A program made the position numbers and the translations under genes. From contig RWJK01001126.1 in assembly GCA_004335835.1 (NCBI GenBank), forward strand, positions 1-64,000: a stretch of DNA of 64,000 bases. The letters run 5' to 3'. Source of the DNA: Scenedesmus sp. ARA3. Its lineage: Eukaryota; Chlorophyta; Chlorophyceae; Sphaeropleales; Scenedesmaceae. This document shows positions 1-12,158 of the stretch, one piece after another (within the stretch, counting starts at the first letter, position 1; the number at the start of each line of letters is the position of its first letter). Under the pieces are notes generated by a model. That model ran no database searches and was not told the DNA's origin. It was given only the letters and a program-made list of their open reading frames with translations.

Positions 1-21
1 CCGGCACTGCCTGCTGGCCGG

Positions 22-63
<42 letters not shown>

Positions 64-2000
64 GGCTGCTGCTGCCGCTCCTGGGCATGCTCCAGGTCCA
101 GCAGCGACTGTGCATTCAGCACAGCATCCAGCCCTGCTGTGTCAATGTCTAGGGCGTCGCCGTGCACCTCAGGGGTGCGCCCAGCGCTTGCAGGACGCAC
201 AGCAGCAGTTGCAGCACCAGCTGTCAAGTCTGGCAGCACGCAGTCTGGTGTGCCTCCCTCGCTGGGTGCTGCTGCTGCCTGGAAGCCAGGCCAGCGACCA
301 TTCTGCTGCTGCTGCTGCTGCTGCTGTTGCTGTTGCTGCTTGGCCTCAGCTTGCTGCATTGATCCTGCTGCAGCTGCAGCTGCCTGCTCAGCCTGCTCAG
401 CCTCTGCCACCACCCTGTCGATCTCTGCCAGCACTGCATCTGCGTCATCATCAGCAGCAGCAGCAGCATGCTGCTGGCAGCCCACCTCAGCCTCGCCAGC
501 AGCAGCACCTGCCGCTGAGCCAGCCACACCGGCTGTGCTGGTGGGAGCAGAGCCGCCACCGCCGCCAGCTGCACCAGTGGCTGTGGCAGCTGTCGCGCCG
601 TCACACCAGCCGCCTAGGCTGGTCGAGCCAGGCTGCGAGCAGGGGCCGCCAGCAGACATGGCCCCACCATCAGCAGCAGCAGCAGCAGGCGACGGCTCTC
701 TGCCTGTGCAGGGCTGCTTGGGCTGCCGCCCGCTGCCAGCTGCTGGCCCAGCCAGGCCTCGCTTGCTGCCAGCTGTTGGTGCAGCCGCGGCCCGCTGCTT
801 GGCACCCTGCTGCTGCTGCTGCTGCTGCTGCTGTTGTTTCATCAGCTCTGCCACGGAGAAGATGCTGCCCACGCCCAGCTCATCCGGCTTCAGCGGCGTC
901 TGCTCCAGCCGGCTGTCCCAGCCGCCGGTGCTGGCGTGCCAAGTACCCCTTGCACTGGCCCCACTGCTGATGATGCTGGGCAGGCCCAGCTGCGCCTCGC
1001 CAGGCAGCACCAGGCCTGAGGCCAGCCGCGGGTACTGCCCCGGCGGGTACTGGAAGCACGGGTAGGAGCCGCCATAGCCGCCGCCGGCGCTGCTGATGCT
1101 GTTGCGCCGCCGGCCAGGCTTGCCGGGTGCTGCGGGCCTGCCTGCAGCAGCAGCAGCAGCCTTGCTGAGGGCTGGCCGCTTGCTGGGTGGCTGCATGCCG
1201 CCCAGCGAACCGCCGCTTGGGGGTCCCATGGCGGTTGATGCCAGCTGGTGGCCTTGCACGCCGTGCATGCTGCCAGCAGCAGCAGGCTGCTGGCTTGGCG
1301 CAGGGCCAAGCCCCTGCTGCTGCAGCTGGCCATGCCCGCGCTTGCTGCTGCCCCGCGCAGCACTGTCAGCTGGGCTGGCAGCAGCGAGCGAGTCAGCCCC
1401 TGTGCTGCTGCTCACCACCGGCTGCTGCTGCTGCTGCCACTGCTGTTGCTGCTGCTGCTGCTGCTTGGAGTGGGCTGCGCTGTGGTGGCTGGCGGGGCTC
1501 TGCAAGCTGCGCACCTCACTGGGGTGCTGCTGCTGCTGCTGCTGCTGGCTGTGCTGCTGTGCAGAACCGCCCGGCTGCTGGCTGTGCTGCTGGCTGTGCT
1601 GCTGGCTGTGCTGCTGGCTGTGCTGCTGCAGTGCCTGTTGGCCCTGCAGGGCCTGCGCACTGAGCTGCTGCCGGGCGGGTGGTTCAACAAGGCATGCCTG
1701 CTGCTGCTGCCGCTGCTGCCGCTGCTGCTGTTGCTGCTGGTGGTATGAGTCACCAAGCCCAGGCTGCTGCTGTTGCTGCTGCTGCTGGTGTTGCTGCTGA
1801 GGGCTGGGGCTAGGAATCCCCGCATCGTCGTACTCGCCATCATCACCAAACCCATCGTCGTCATTGCAGTAGTCCTCATAGCTGCCGTCACCTGCACCAG
1901 CTGCATCACCCTCAGCAGCGCCACCAGCACCACCACGGCCCGCAGGGTCCCCACCAACAGCAGCACTCAAGCTGACATCGCTCGGCAGGCCAGCCACATC

Positions 2001-2037
<37 letters not shown>

Positions 2038-2193
2038 GCCTGCATACCAGGGCAGCAGGCCTCGTCATCCAGCTGCAGCTCCAGCGCGCCTGACACGCCG
2101 CCATCCCCACACGTGGTGCCCTGCCCTGCTGACACGCCCGCTGACATGCCTGCTGACATGCCTGCTGATGCAGCCAGCACGTGCCCCTGCAGG

Positions 2194-2231
<38 letters not shown>

Positions 2232-2509
2232 CAAGGTGCCCGGCCCTGTGCTGGCTGGGGGTGAGGCGCTGGGCACGGAGTCCCTGCTGCCCTCCTGCTC
2301 CAGGATGGACTGCAGCGCAGGCCGCCACTGCAGCGGGCCGCCGCCATCCTGCAGCTGCTGCTGCAGCTGCTGCCTGGTGGGCGGCAGCGCGTGCTGCAGC
2401 TGCAGCTGCCGCGGCTGCAGCACACCCACGCCCGCATCACTGGTGCGGCGCGAGTGCTGCTGCTGCTGCTGCTCCTGTGGCTGCGGCTCACAGTGCCATC
2501 CTTGCTGCT

Positions 2510-2541
<32 letters not shown>

Positions 2542-2718
2542 GTAGCATCTGCAGCGTCTGCCGCCAGCCGCCGGCCCTGCGAGGCGCGTGTGGCACTGCC
2601 GCTGCCGCCGGCAATGACCTGGCACGCCTCACCACGCCCAGCACCATCACCACCTGCTGCTGCGCCACAGCCAGCCGTAGCAGCCAGCCTGTGCCGCTGC
2701 ATTGCAGCTGGCAATCCA

Positions 2719-2752
<34 letters not shown>

Positions 2753-4356
2753 AGCCGCCGCTGGCGCCTCCTCCGCAGCTGACAGAGCTGCAGTGCGAGC
2801 GCAGGTCGCCGGCAGGCGAAGCGGCAGCCTGCAGCGCCGGTGACGCCGCTGCTGAGGTGCCGCCTGCGCTGCTGACCGCAGCAAAGCCAGACAGTGCTGC
2901 TGCTGAGACTGCGGCAGCGCCTCCACTGCAAGGCCCCGCGCTCTGCTGTGCTACTGGCAGCTCATGCAGCACCAGTCTGTTGCCCTGCTGCTGCTGCTGC
3001 TGCTGGTACTGCTGCTGGTAGTGATGCAGGTGCTGCTGCTGGTAGTGGTGTTGTAGCTGCTGTTGCTGTTGCGGCTCTGTGTGCACTGGTGCCGGCAGCC
3101 CTTGCGGCTGGTGATGGTCAAACGCTGCAGACAGAGGGAGCTGCTGGTGGGGCTGGAGCTGCAGCTGTTGATGTGACGCTGGAGGCAGCTGCTGCTGACA
3201 CTGCGACTGCATGCCTGGCCCTACTGCGGCTGGCATCTGCTGCTGCTGCTGCTGCTGCAATGGCAGGTGCTCGTGCCTATCGCCTAGTTGCTGCTGCAAA
3301 GCAGCTGCGGCTGCTGTCGGCCGGGCAGAGTCGCTGGCTGCCTGAGCTAGATTCGTAGCTGCTGCCTGGGTGGCAGCAGGCGCGGCGGCAGCCTGCAAGG
3401 TTTGCAGCAGTGTCAGCAGCTGTGCGGACGGCTGCAGGCCCTGCTGCTGCTGCGCCTGCAGCTGCTGCTGCAGCTGCTGCTGCATGCCCAGGTCAGGCAT
3501 CAGCACCAGCCGCCCGCCCTCAGTGCTGCACAGCAGCGGCAGCTCTATGGTGCTGCCGTCAGCAGCCTGCACTGCAAGCCGCACTGTGGCCTGGCCAGGT
3601 GGTGGGGCAGGAGCTGCCGCTGCTGCTGCTGCTGGCGGGTGCTCAGGACGGCTGCCAAACTGCTGCTGAAATCGTGCCTGCTGAAGGAGTTGGGGCTGGT
3701 CTGTTGCCTGCCCCTGCGGCTGCTGCTCCTGCTGGCCCGCATGACCAGGCTCGCTGTGTCGCTGCTGCTGCTGCTGCAGTTCCTGCTGTGCTTGCTGTGC
3801 TTGCTGCCGGTGCTCTTGATGCTGCTGTTGCTGTGCGAGGCTAGCATCAAAGTGCTGCTGCTGCTGTTGTGGCATCTGCTGCTGTTGCTGCTGCTGTGAT
3901 GGCAGTAGCTGCTGCTGCTGCATCACCATCCCCAGAGATGCTGGCGGTTGCACCTGGCCCACAGCTGCTCCAGCAGGCGCAAAGGGGCTGCCGCCAGCTG
4001 TGCTGGAGTGCATGGCGAGGCTCCAAGCATGCTGCAGCTGCTGCTGCTGCCGCACTTGCTGCTGTTGCTGGGGCCATGCCTGCAATACCTGCTGTGCGGG
4101 TCCTGCGGGCGCGCACTCATGCTGCTGCGGCTGTCGCTGCGTCTGCTGCATGTGCCCGCAGCTGTGCTGAGATGACTGGTGCGACACACACTGCTGCTGC
4201 TCTTGCTGCTGCTGCTGGTAGTGGTGGCGCAGCTGCTGCTGTTGAAGCTGCTCCCGCATAGCACCTCTGTCACCATCGCCGCCGTTGCTGTTGGGCTGCT
4301 GCTGGCTGCTCCATGGGTTGATGCCCCAGGAGCCTGCCTGGTCAGCTATGTGTGGA

Positions 4357-4401
<45 letters not shown>

Positions 4402-6168
4402 GCATGCTGCCCATCACCAGGCTGCTCATCGGTGTGCTGCTCTGGTGCACGCGGCTGCAGGCCAGGCTGAGCGGCAGCCATGGGCATGCCTGTTTGCTGG
4501 TGCTGCTGCTGCTGCTCCTGTCTCGGTAGCAATGATGGATGTTGTACAGCCAGATGCAGCCGCTGCTGGTTGAACTGCAGCTGTTCTGACAAGCCTTGTT
4601 GCGGCTGTTGCTGCTGCATACTATGTGGCGGAAATTGCTGCTGGCCCGCGGCTGCAGCTTCACACCTGCTACCCTGCCATTGCTGTGCGCCAGCGCCCAC
4701 CCAGCTCTGCTGCTGCATATTGTCCTGCAATTGCCTGAGGGGCAACTGCTGCTGCTGCTGCTGCTGCTGCTGCAAGTGACAGCCCTGCTGGCTGTGTGGA
4801 AGCTGCTGTGATTGCAAACCAGGCTGCTGCTGCTGCTGTTGTTGCGTCTCTGCATGAGCTGCGTGCTGGTGGTACTGCAGCTGCTGCTGCCACATGGCGC
4901 CTGTTGATGGCGGCAGCTGACATGCCGGCTGCTGCTGGTGCTGCTGCTGCTGCTGCTGCCGCTTCCAACCAGGAGCAGACCAAGCTGCTGCTTGACCATG
5001 TGCAACGCTCACTGGCAGCTGTGGCGGCTGCTGCTGCTGCTGCCAGGGCCCTTGCTGAGGCTGTTGCAGCACCTGCTGTTGCTGCTGCTGCTGCTGCTGC
5101 ACTCCTGCTGGCTGCTGCTGCTGCTGCTGCTGCTGCTGGCTGCTGCCTGCGCCCTGTGCGAAGTGCAGTTGCCGCGGCTGCAGCTGCTGCTCACCGCCCT
5201 GGCTGGCCTGCTGCTGCAGGCCCTGCAGGCGCGGCGGCGCCTTGGCTGGTGGCGACATCACCTCCGGGGTGATGAGGTGGTACAGGAAGTGCAGCTTGGC
5301 CGGGCAGCCAAAGATCTTGTGCAGGTCACGCAGCTGCACGCGCAGCAGCAGCAGGAGTAATGCAGGCGGGCACATTGTTGACAGGAAGAACAGATGCAAT
5401 AGCACCGCGAAGCAAGCAGCCAGGACAGCTCCCAGCTCCAGCCAGCAGGGCGCCAACATGCCCACCAGCACTAGCCGCAGCCGAGGCACGGCCCTGCTCA
5501 GCAGTTGCTGTGGAACCAACTGCAATTGTCAGAGTACGGTGCGAGTGTGTGTAGGTTATGAACCGCATGAGCACAGGCTGCTGCTGGCATGCAGCCACTG
5601 CTGTGTGCTCACCGGCAGCGTTGGGTCAAAGGTGGGGCCCCAGCTGACTGGCGTGAACTTGAGGTGGCTGTGCACGCGTATGTCGGGGTACAGGATGACC
5701 TGGTGCTGCGAGTCCACGCCCAGGTTGCGCAGGATGATGCTGGCGACCGACAGCACTTGCCGGCTCGTGCTGCAGGTACGGGTCCACAGTGTACACAGCA
5801 TGCAGGCTTGGTGCGGTGAGGGCGTAATGGCATTGTTGCTGGAGCACCCAAGTGATAGGTCCATGCAGCCTCCAGGGGTGTAACATATGCTGCTGCACTC
5901 GATGTGTTGGTCTGCTAAGCTGCTAAACAGCCACACAACGCAGCAGCAGGAGCATGCTGATGCACAGCAGGGTAGCTGGGCAAGCTGGGCAGCCTGGTGA
6001 GGGCCAGGATCCCTACTTCACGGGCTTTGCGGCGCCTCATGCTGCTTACCTGATATCTGTGGCTACCCATTTGTGCCGCTTGCCCATCTGGCTGACTAGC
6101 TTGCGGGTGTTCGAGTCCCTAGCAGCAAGCTGAATCTCCACCTTGACATTCTCCTGCTCTGCCTCCAT
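1..6168 (-). CDS. Giant Gln-rich protein, 5' part (runs off the left edge)
   Basis: Three exons are visible: 6050-6168, 5613-5769 and 5333 down to position 1. Junction phases (2, then 0) agree and donors are GTAAG and GTGAG. The proposed ATG is at 6168; an earlier 5' exon cannot be excluded. The first ~115 residues are ordinary globular sequence, including VLSVASIILRNLGVD, YPDIRVHSHLKF and LRDLHKIFGCPAKLHFLYHL. I do not recognise this fold. The third exon is then open for about 1,777 codons without a stop. It is dominated by Gln runs encoded by CAG, with Ala, Ser and His patches (for example near 27-62, 2001-2036 and 4360-4400). The composition resembles Gln-rich transcriptional or RNA-granule proteins, but that is inference. 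The C-terminus lies outside the window. The frame is supported because every long CTG tract sampled on the + strand falls in the same minus-strand Gln frame. Confidence 0.6.
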
Positions 6169-7812
6169 GTAACAGCTATTTATCGACACAAAGAATACCT
6201 TTGTGTGTGTCGCTGTGGCTCAGGTTGGACAAGTGATGCAACTCGGCTCTGCAACTGAGAGCTATTCAAATCGTTGCCCATGACAAGGCACCCAGAATGT
6301 CTAATTACCTGCCAGGTTATCTAAAAGCTACTTTGGTGATGGAGATAGCAGCAGTGCCTTTGCTATCAGTGAAGTCGCATCAGTCCCCGAGCCCACTGCG
6401 CCCCTGTCTAAATCAAACCACGCGCAAATAGTCCCCAACAAACCACTCGGCACATTCGCCTGCTGTTGCAGCACCCAGCTCACAAGCAGCTGAGCTGGGA
6501 CGAGGGTTTCGGCATTAGTGCAAGTTTGAAATTGGTTGAACTCAGGAGCCTGCAGCACACGTACTATGGTGGCAACATTTTTTTTGTTGCATTTCAAACA
6601 TTGTTTTTGCTTCCACACGGTGTGCCTGTAGATGCAGCAGCCACAGCAGTGATGTGTTGCACTGCACCTACTCCTGCCACATCAAAGGCTTTCACGGGGA
6701 TCAGCTTGTGTTGATGAAGCTTTACTATATCATCATCATCTGGGACAGGTCGTCGTTCAGCTGCAGCACCTTGAAGCACGTCATCTGAGCACTGCTGTCC
6801 TTTGCAAATCAGATGCCAGGTGCAAAGTTTGGCACACGGCAGCTGTCGGACGCAACATCGTGGGCTTTCAGCATCAGCGTGTCCAAACGCTGCCCTGTCA
6901 AAGGTTTAGCGCAGGCCAGATTTGAAGACAGAGCACTGCAGCTGCCGCATGCTGTGGCACGACATGCACGCCATGTGGTTGGCTGAGTCATCAGCGATCC
7001 ACACCTCAAAAGTGGCAGTCAGCATTGCATTTCTGCATCGTAGGCATGACATTGCTCATTGATCATCCACCTCGCACCTGGCACAATTCATGTTGTCCCT
7101 TGCACGCTGAGGTTGCAATCAGGTTGCAATGTCACGGCTGCAGCCGTTGCATATGCGGCACCTCACCTTCAACAGAGTTTGCTGCCACGTTTCATTGGCA
7201 GTCGCTTGATTTCGCAGCGCGACAACAACGTCAGCAACCATAATGCCAGATTCACAAGTTGAATGGCATGTATCATGGCATGCTTTTCAAGATGCTGCAT
7301 GTTTGCCCTGCCCAATCCAAGGTTGGATGCCACATCTGCCTAAAACCGCTGCCGGCACCCAGGATACTGCCTTCAAAAGGCCTTTACACGAAGCGACCCA
7401 CAGATTGATGGCCGAAAACAGCGAACTTCCACAACAGAAGGAACTTACTTACAGGTACATTGCTGTGCCTTTGCAATACCTATGGTGCAGGATCATGCTG
7501 CATCATGCTGCAGAAGGTCATGGTGCAAACCATAGGGAGATGTTGTCCTGATGTTCGACCTCGCTAACACATTGCACGATGCAGTGCTGCCCTGGTGGTT
7601 CCAATGTCAGCAGCCTGGCAGCTATGAAGGCCCACACATCACACCAATGACCAATTCACAATATATCAACGCGAGGCCATATCCATGACCCTTTGCACTC
7701 CTACTGACACTTCTACACCTACTCCCATCAAAAGAATCTGCAAGATACTGAAGGTCAGGCAGACACAATCCAAGCCAGTCATTGGTCGCACCGATTTGCA
7801 GCTGTTCATAGG
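6169..7812. other. Intergenic, no gene recognised
   Basis: This stretch lies upstream of the giant Gln-rich gene and downstream of the glycosyltransferase gene. Short open frames occur on both strands, but none has family-like sequence, splice context or codon use like the neighbours. TTACA at about 7449-7453, which is TGTAA on the minus strand, could be an algal-type polyadenylation signal for the glycosyltransferase gene. Confidence 0.5.
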
Positions 7813-9104
7813 CTAAGCAAGGCTGTGATGATCATTTTGCCATCGCACTGGAGGCCGTGGCAGTGCAGCCTGCAGGTGCTGTGACAAATGGCGTAGTGCC
7901 GCCCTCCTGACCTTGCGTGGCGCGTCGCGAATGCCTTCATAAGCGAGCAGCGGCATCCCAGCAACCGGCATGCAGTCAGTGGAGGCGCAGAGGGCGAAGA
8001 AGTCATCCACGATCTTGATGACGCGCCTCAGGGGGCTGGGTGGCTGCGCATCGCCCAGGTCCGGCTCCTTGGGGTACCTGCCAGCGCAGCACATCAGGTC
8101 ACAGCCAGTGAGCAACAATGCTCATCAGCAGCAAATTGCCGCAAGTGTTGCGCATTGTTTCCAGACAACATGACAATGTACACATGTTGGAAAACTTCAT
8201 CAGCTTGTTAAGAAGCACAGCGCTGTGCGCACCTATTGTGCATTGCCAGGAAGCTGCCTGCCACCCTGCGCCAGTCGCTGTCGTTGATGGCCTTGCGCGT
8301 GTTGAAGCAGCCCGCCCAGTCGTGGTCCCACCAGCCCAGCGGCAAGTCGTACAGCACAGCGCCGGGCGGGCCCGTGTTGTTCACGCGCAGCAGCACGCGG
8401 TGCAGGCAGGTGTTGTAGATGTCGGTGCCTTTGTACATGGGGTGCGCCTGCGCGGCAGGCAGCGGGTGAGGTGAAGGTTTGAATGCCAGATGAGGTCGGA
8501 TACATTGATGATTGTGCCTGAGTTGTGAGTGCAAATGCCGCTAACCACAAGCTCATCTTACACCTGCAGGGTGGCCATACCCTGTGCACAGCAGGCAGGT
8601 GATGGTGCTTGCTTGAGCAGCAGCCGCTGCAGCAGGGTCACATTCAACAGCAGCAACACCCCCATTGCTGTGCAGCAGCTGCTCACCGTCATGTAGCCGG
8701 CAGGCTTGCAGTGCTTGTCCATGACCTCCTGCTGGAAGCGCGGGTGGTCCAGCGGCAGCAGCGTGGCCAGCCGCATGACGCGATGCGTGAGCTCCGACCC
8801 GGGCTGCATGCGCATGACGTGCAGGTTCATCCACCTGCGGGGCAGCAGCAGCAGCAGCAAGCGTGTTGGGATGCAAGCTTGTTGACTTGATGGCCTGGGC
8901 ATGTGCATACATTGCTCGTGGCGCAGCTGCAGGCACGCCTAGTGGATGCATGCATGTTGCTGTGCTGTGCAGGGCTGCTGAGCCAGCAGTGCCGGTCGGC
9001 TGTCGGCAGCCTCACCTCATTACAAACTGGTGGCTGATGTCCAGCAGGTGCGTCACGTCTGAGGCCCAGTAGGGGAGCACCGCGTGCAGCACAGAAGCAA
9101 GTGC

Positions 9105-9147
<43 letters not shown>

Positions 9148-10825
9148 GGGAGCGAGCTACACTAAGGTGTGTAATACCAGCACATCAAGCAGATGCTAGC
9201 ATGGCATGAACCATGCTGTTTGAGTCTCGCGACTGGTGGCAAACAGCGCTTGGCCGCTGGAACCCTATGTGCCAGCAGCCGCGCCGTTTTGTGTCTGCCT
9301 TTACTCAAGGCTGTGGCACTGCCTGCAGCCTGGTAGCTAGCAGGCAGCCATGCATCGCCATATGGTGCAGCTGCCACTGCAGCCATCCCGCCTGCAGCGC
9401 AGCGCGCACCTGTGTACAGCACCACATCATTGTCCATCCAGAAGTCTCCGTACTTGTGCAGCAGCAGGATGCGCACCACGTCAGACCACGCGCCCGCCAT
9501 TGGCATGAAGCTACGCACATAACTGCCGTTGCGGAAGAAGGGGTCACCCTCCCACAGCGTGCCGCGGATCTCCTGCAGCAGCAAACCAGAGGTGTGAGGG
9601 TGCGAGGGTGGATGAGTTTTGATTGGCACTGCTGCAGTGCCTCAGCAATCAACAGCAGCAGCTCCTGCTGCGCGCAAGAGCAGGACCGTGGCTTTGTACA
9701 ACCCTGGATGCACATCAGTTCAGCAGTTGATCCTACTGCACAGTCCTCGCCCTCATGTTGCTGCAGCCGCTTGTCAAAGCGCTGGCCTCCCTGCACCTCA
9801 CCCTGGTGCGCCAAGCTGATGTGGCGTTAAAGCCTAACTTCATGTGCATGCAACAGCAGGAAGTGTTGTGGCACAAACATAATTGATGCAGGGCAGAGCC
9901 CTGCTGCAGCCCCCAAACCACCACCCTCACCTGCTGATAGTCAAACCGCTTGATGGTGATGTGCTCAGCAAATGTGTCAAAGAAGGCCGCCGTTTCATTG
10001 GTGTACACGGCTGCTGGGTCATCCACCCACAGCACCATCCTGGACCTACGCAGGTCCTGCAAGCCCACGGTGAGGCAGTGCACAAACACAGGACATTTGG
10101 GTGGTTGCACTGTGCCACAGTCCCTGGGACGGAGCGAGGCGAGCGGCAGTCCCGCTCTACACCAAGCAAGCCTGCAGAGGTGTGCTGACCCACAGAGGCA
10201 TGCCGCTCGCTGAAGCTGCAGGCACTCTACAGCAGGTGCCTGTGTCTTTTGCAAGCTGCTCCCTCAGCTGCACGCATGGTGCTATAGAGTACGTCACAGC
10301 ACAAGCAAGAAGCAGCCATGCGGCATGCCTAACATCAATCATCACAGCCGGCTGCTGCAGGGCGTGGCGTGTGATCGGCGTGGCATGTTGTCCAGTCCCA
10401 CCTGGGCCATCAGGAAGGCCTTCAAGCTGAGCAGGTTGGCCTGTGCCGCCCCAGGCTTCAGCCCCACCAGGTACTGGTTGTACGTCAAGCGGGACGGGTT
10501 CCTGCAAGGACAAAACAGCATGATGCAGGGCCCCTCAGTAGAGCCAGACTGACAGTCGGCCCTTTCGCATCAGACTATGCTGTGCGCGGCGCTGCAATGT
10601 CCTCCTGGCGAAAGCTTGTGATCTTGGCTGACCATGCAGTTGCAGGCTGCAGCTGGTGGCAGCCGTCCTTGCCAGCAGGATGTAACACTGTGCTGGTGCC
10701 TGCTGATACTCGAGTCATGGCCCATATATGTGTAAGGCAGCCCCTGACTGTCACAGTCTTCAGTGAAGGCACATATCAGGGTCCAGCTGCTGGCTGTGCC
10801 GAATGCTGTAGGTCGCTGCTGCTGC

Positions 10826-10875
<50 letters not shown>

Positions 10876-10925
10876 NNNNNNNNNNNNNNNNNNNNNNNNN
10901 NNNNNNNNNNNNNNNNNNNNNNNNN

Positions 10926-10985
<60 letters not shown>

Positions 10986-12158
10986 AATTGGAAGGCTGCA
11001 TGCCGGGCCACTGGCCGCAGCGCAACTCTGTGATGCAAACAATCGCGTGCAGCATGCGAGGCTTGGAGCGGCAACTACCCCGTGGTGCTCACTTGCACAC
11101 GTTGCGGCTGGGGTCCAGGCAGCTGTAGCAGTTGGAGGCTGCACGCTGCAGCCACGTGCCGGGCACATCCAGGTCACACAGCTGGTACTTGCCCCTGCAT
11201 GTCGGCAAAGGTGCAGCATGGACACCATCATGATGCACAGGCACCAGGAAGCACTGTGCGGCCTGCCAGGTGGTGCATCGCAGATGTCAACAGTGCGTGC
11301 AACTGATCAAGCACGTAAGGCTGCCAGTGCCCGCCAAGCATTGCCACATTAAGTAGTGGTGAGGCCACGGCAGCAGTGCTGGACTGCTGGCACAGCAGGC
11401 CGTGCGCCGCAGCTGCCTCCTTTCAAAGACTTCTTTTAGTTATTCATTGTGGCGTTTGACGCAGGACACCATGCAGCCAGCGGCAACGGGAAACCACTTG
11501 CTGTAGATCCAGCACACTGGCTTTCGGCCAACAAGCTGGGCTGCATCTGTCTCAGCTGTATGAAAAGACAGTTTTTCACATGGAATGCACAACTGCGCAC
11601 CTGCAAGCAATGCTGGTATGTGTTGATTCTGTTTGAATCATTGTCAAGCAGCTGATGTGCTGCACAAGCTGCAGGCTGTCAGTGACAGATAAGCAGATCC
11701 TCGCCGTTATCTCACCAAGCATATTCCTCAGTGACGCTGGATGCCCCTTGTCGAAAAAAGGCACATGATGGATGCTCTTTTTGGCTTGTGTAGCCATCGC
11801 TAGCGTTTGATGGAAGAGCAGCAGAAGCTGCTGCTTTGCCTGGCGGGATCGTTTTGCTCTTTAACGTCACCTTTGCAGGCTCTCGTACGCAATGAAAGCG
11901 CAGCTGGGACCCCACCGACTGCACCAAGAGCACTGCTGCTGTCAACACCCCCAGCAGCAGCAACAGCGTGCGGCAAGTCCGGTGTTCAGACCCTTTGGGA
12001 TCTTTCCGCTGCTTTACGACTTGCAAACCACGATCATCGTTCACCACAGAGACCGCAGCTGCCATGTTGGTTGCGTGAGCAGCGCTATGTGGTTGCTTCT
12101 CAGGCGTGGCCGGCACTTGGTGATGCATGGACGCCGCCTGCTTGGCGGTAAACTTCAA
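7813..12158 (-). CDS. Type II membrane glycosyltransferase, DXD (A4GALT/GT32-like sugar-binding) family
   Basis: Nine exons: 11716-12158, 11093-11194, 10402-10501, 9931-10056, 9410-9572, 9016-9058, 8687-8834, 8233-8447 and 7813-8077. They total 1,605 nt (534 residues plus stop) with every phase matching. Residues ~62-84 form one hydrophobic segment after a basic Ser/His-rich tail, the usual Golgi type II signal anchor. The lumenal part has SDVVRILLLHKYGDFWMDND (residues 287-306). This matches the DXD region of A4GALT/Gly_transf_sug enzymes, with D304-N-D306 as the predicted metal/nucleotide-sugar ligand. A C-terminal block with GWWDHDWAGCFNTR resembles the second conserved region of such enzymes. 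Predicted role: sugar transfer in the Golgi lumen; donor and acceptor are unknown. Intron 2 holds a CTG microsatellite interrupted by an assembly gap. Exon 6 (43 nt) is the least certain, because its acceptor follows a CTG tract by about 50 nt. Confidence 0.82.
9107..9146. repeat. CAG/CTG microsatellite, ~13 units, intronic
   Basis: An uninterrupted triplet run inside intron 5 of the glycosyltransferase gene. On the transcribed sense strand it reads CTG, about 50 nt before the proposed acceptor at 9059. Confidence 0.9.
10828..10983. repeat. CTG microsatellite spanning an assembly gap
   Basis: CTG repeats run from 10828 to 10875 and from 10926 to 10983. A run of 50 N (10876-10925) separates them. 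The tract lies in intron 2 of the glycosyltransferase gene and reads CAG on the sense strand. The round gap size suggests a placeholder, so the true tract length is unknown. Confidence 0.95.

Noticed and set aside
1..5200. Many long Leu-, Ala-, Ser- and Cys-rich open frames on both strands
   Set aside because: They are out-of-frame or antisense readings of the CAG repeats; only the minus-strand Gln frame continues from the conserved exon.
6328..6618. 96-codon minus-strand open frame
   Set aside because: No conserved features and no connection by phase to the Gln-rich gene downstream.
9058..9085. Longer version of glycosyltransferase exon 6 reading VLHAVLPYWASDV
   Set aside because: No AG acceptor in the right phase lies upstream before the CTG tract; the acceptor at 9059 fits phase.
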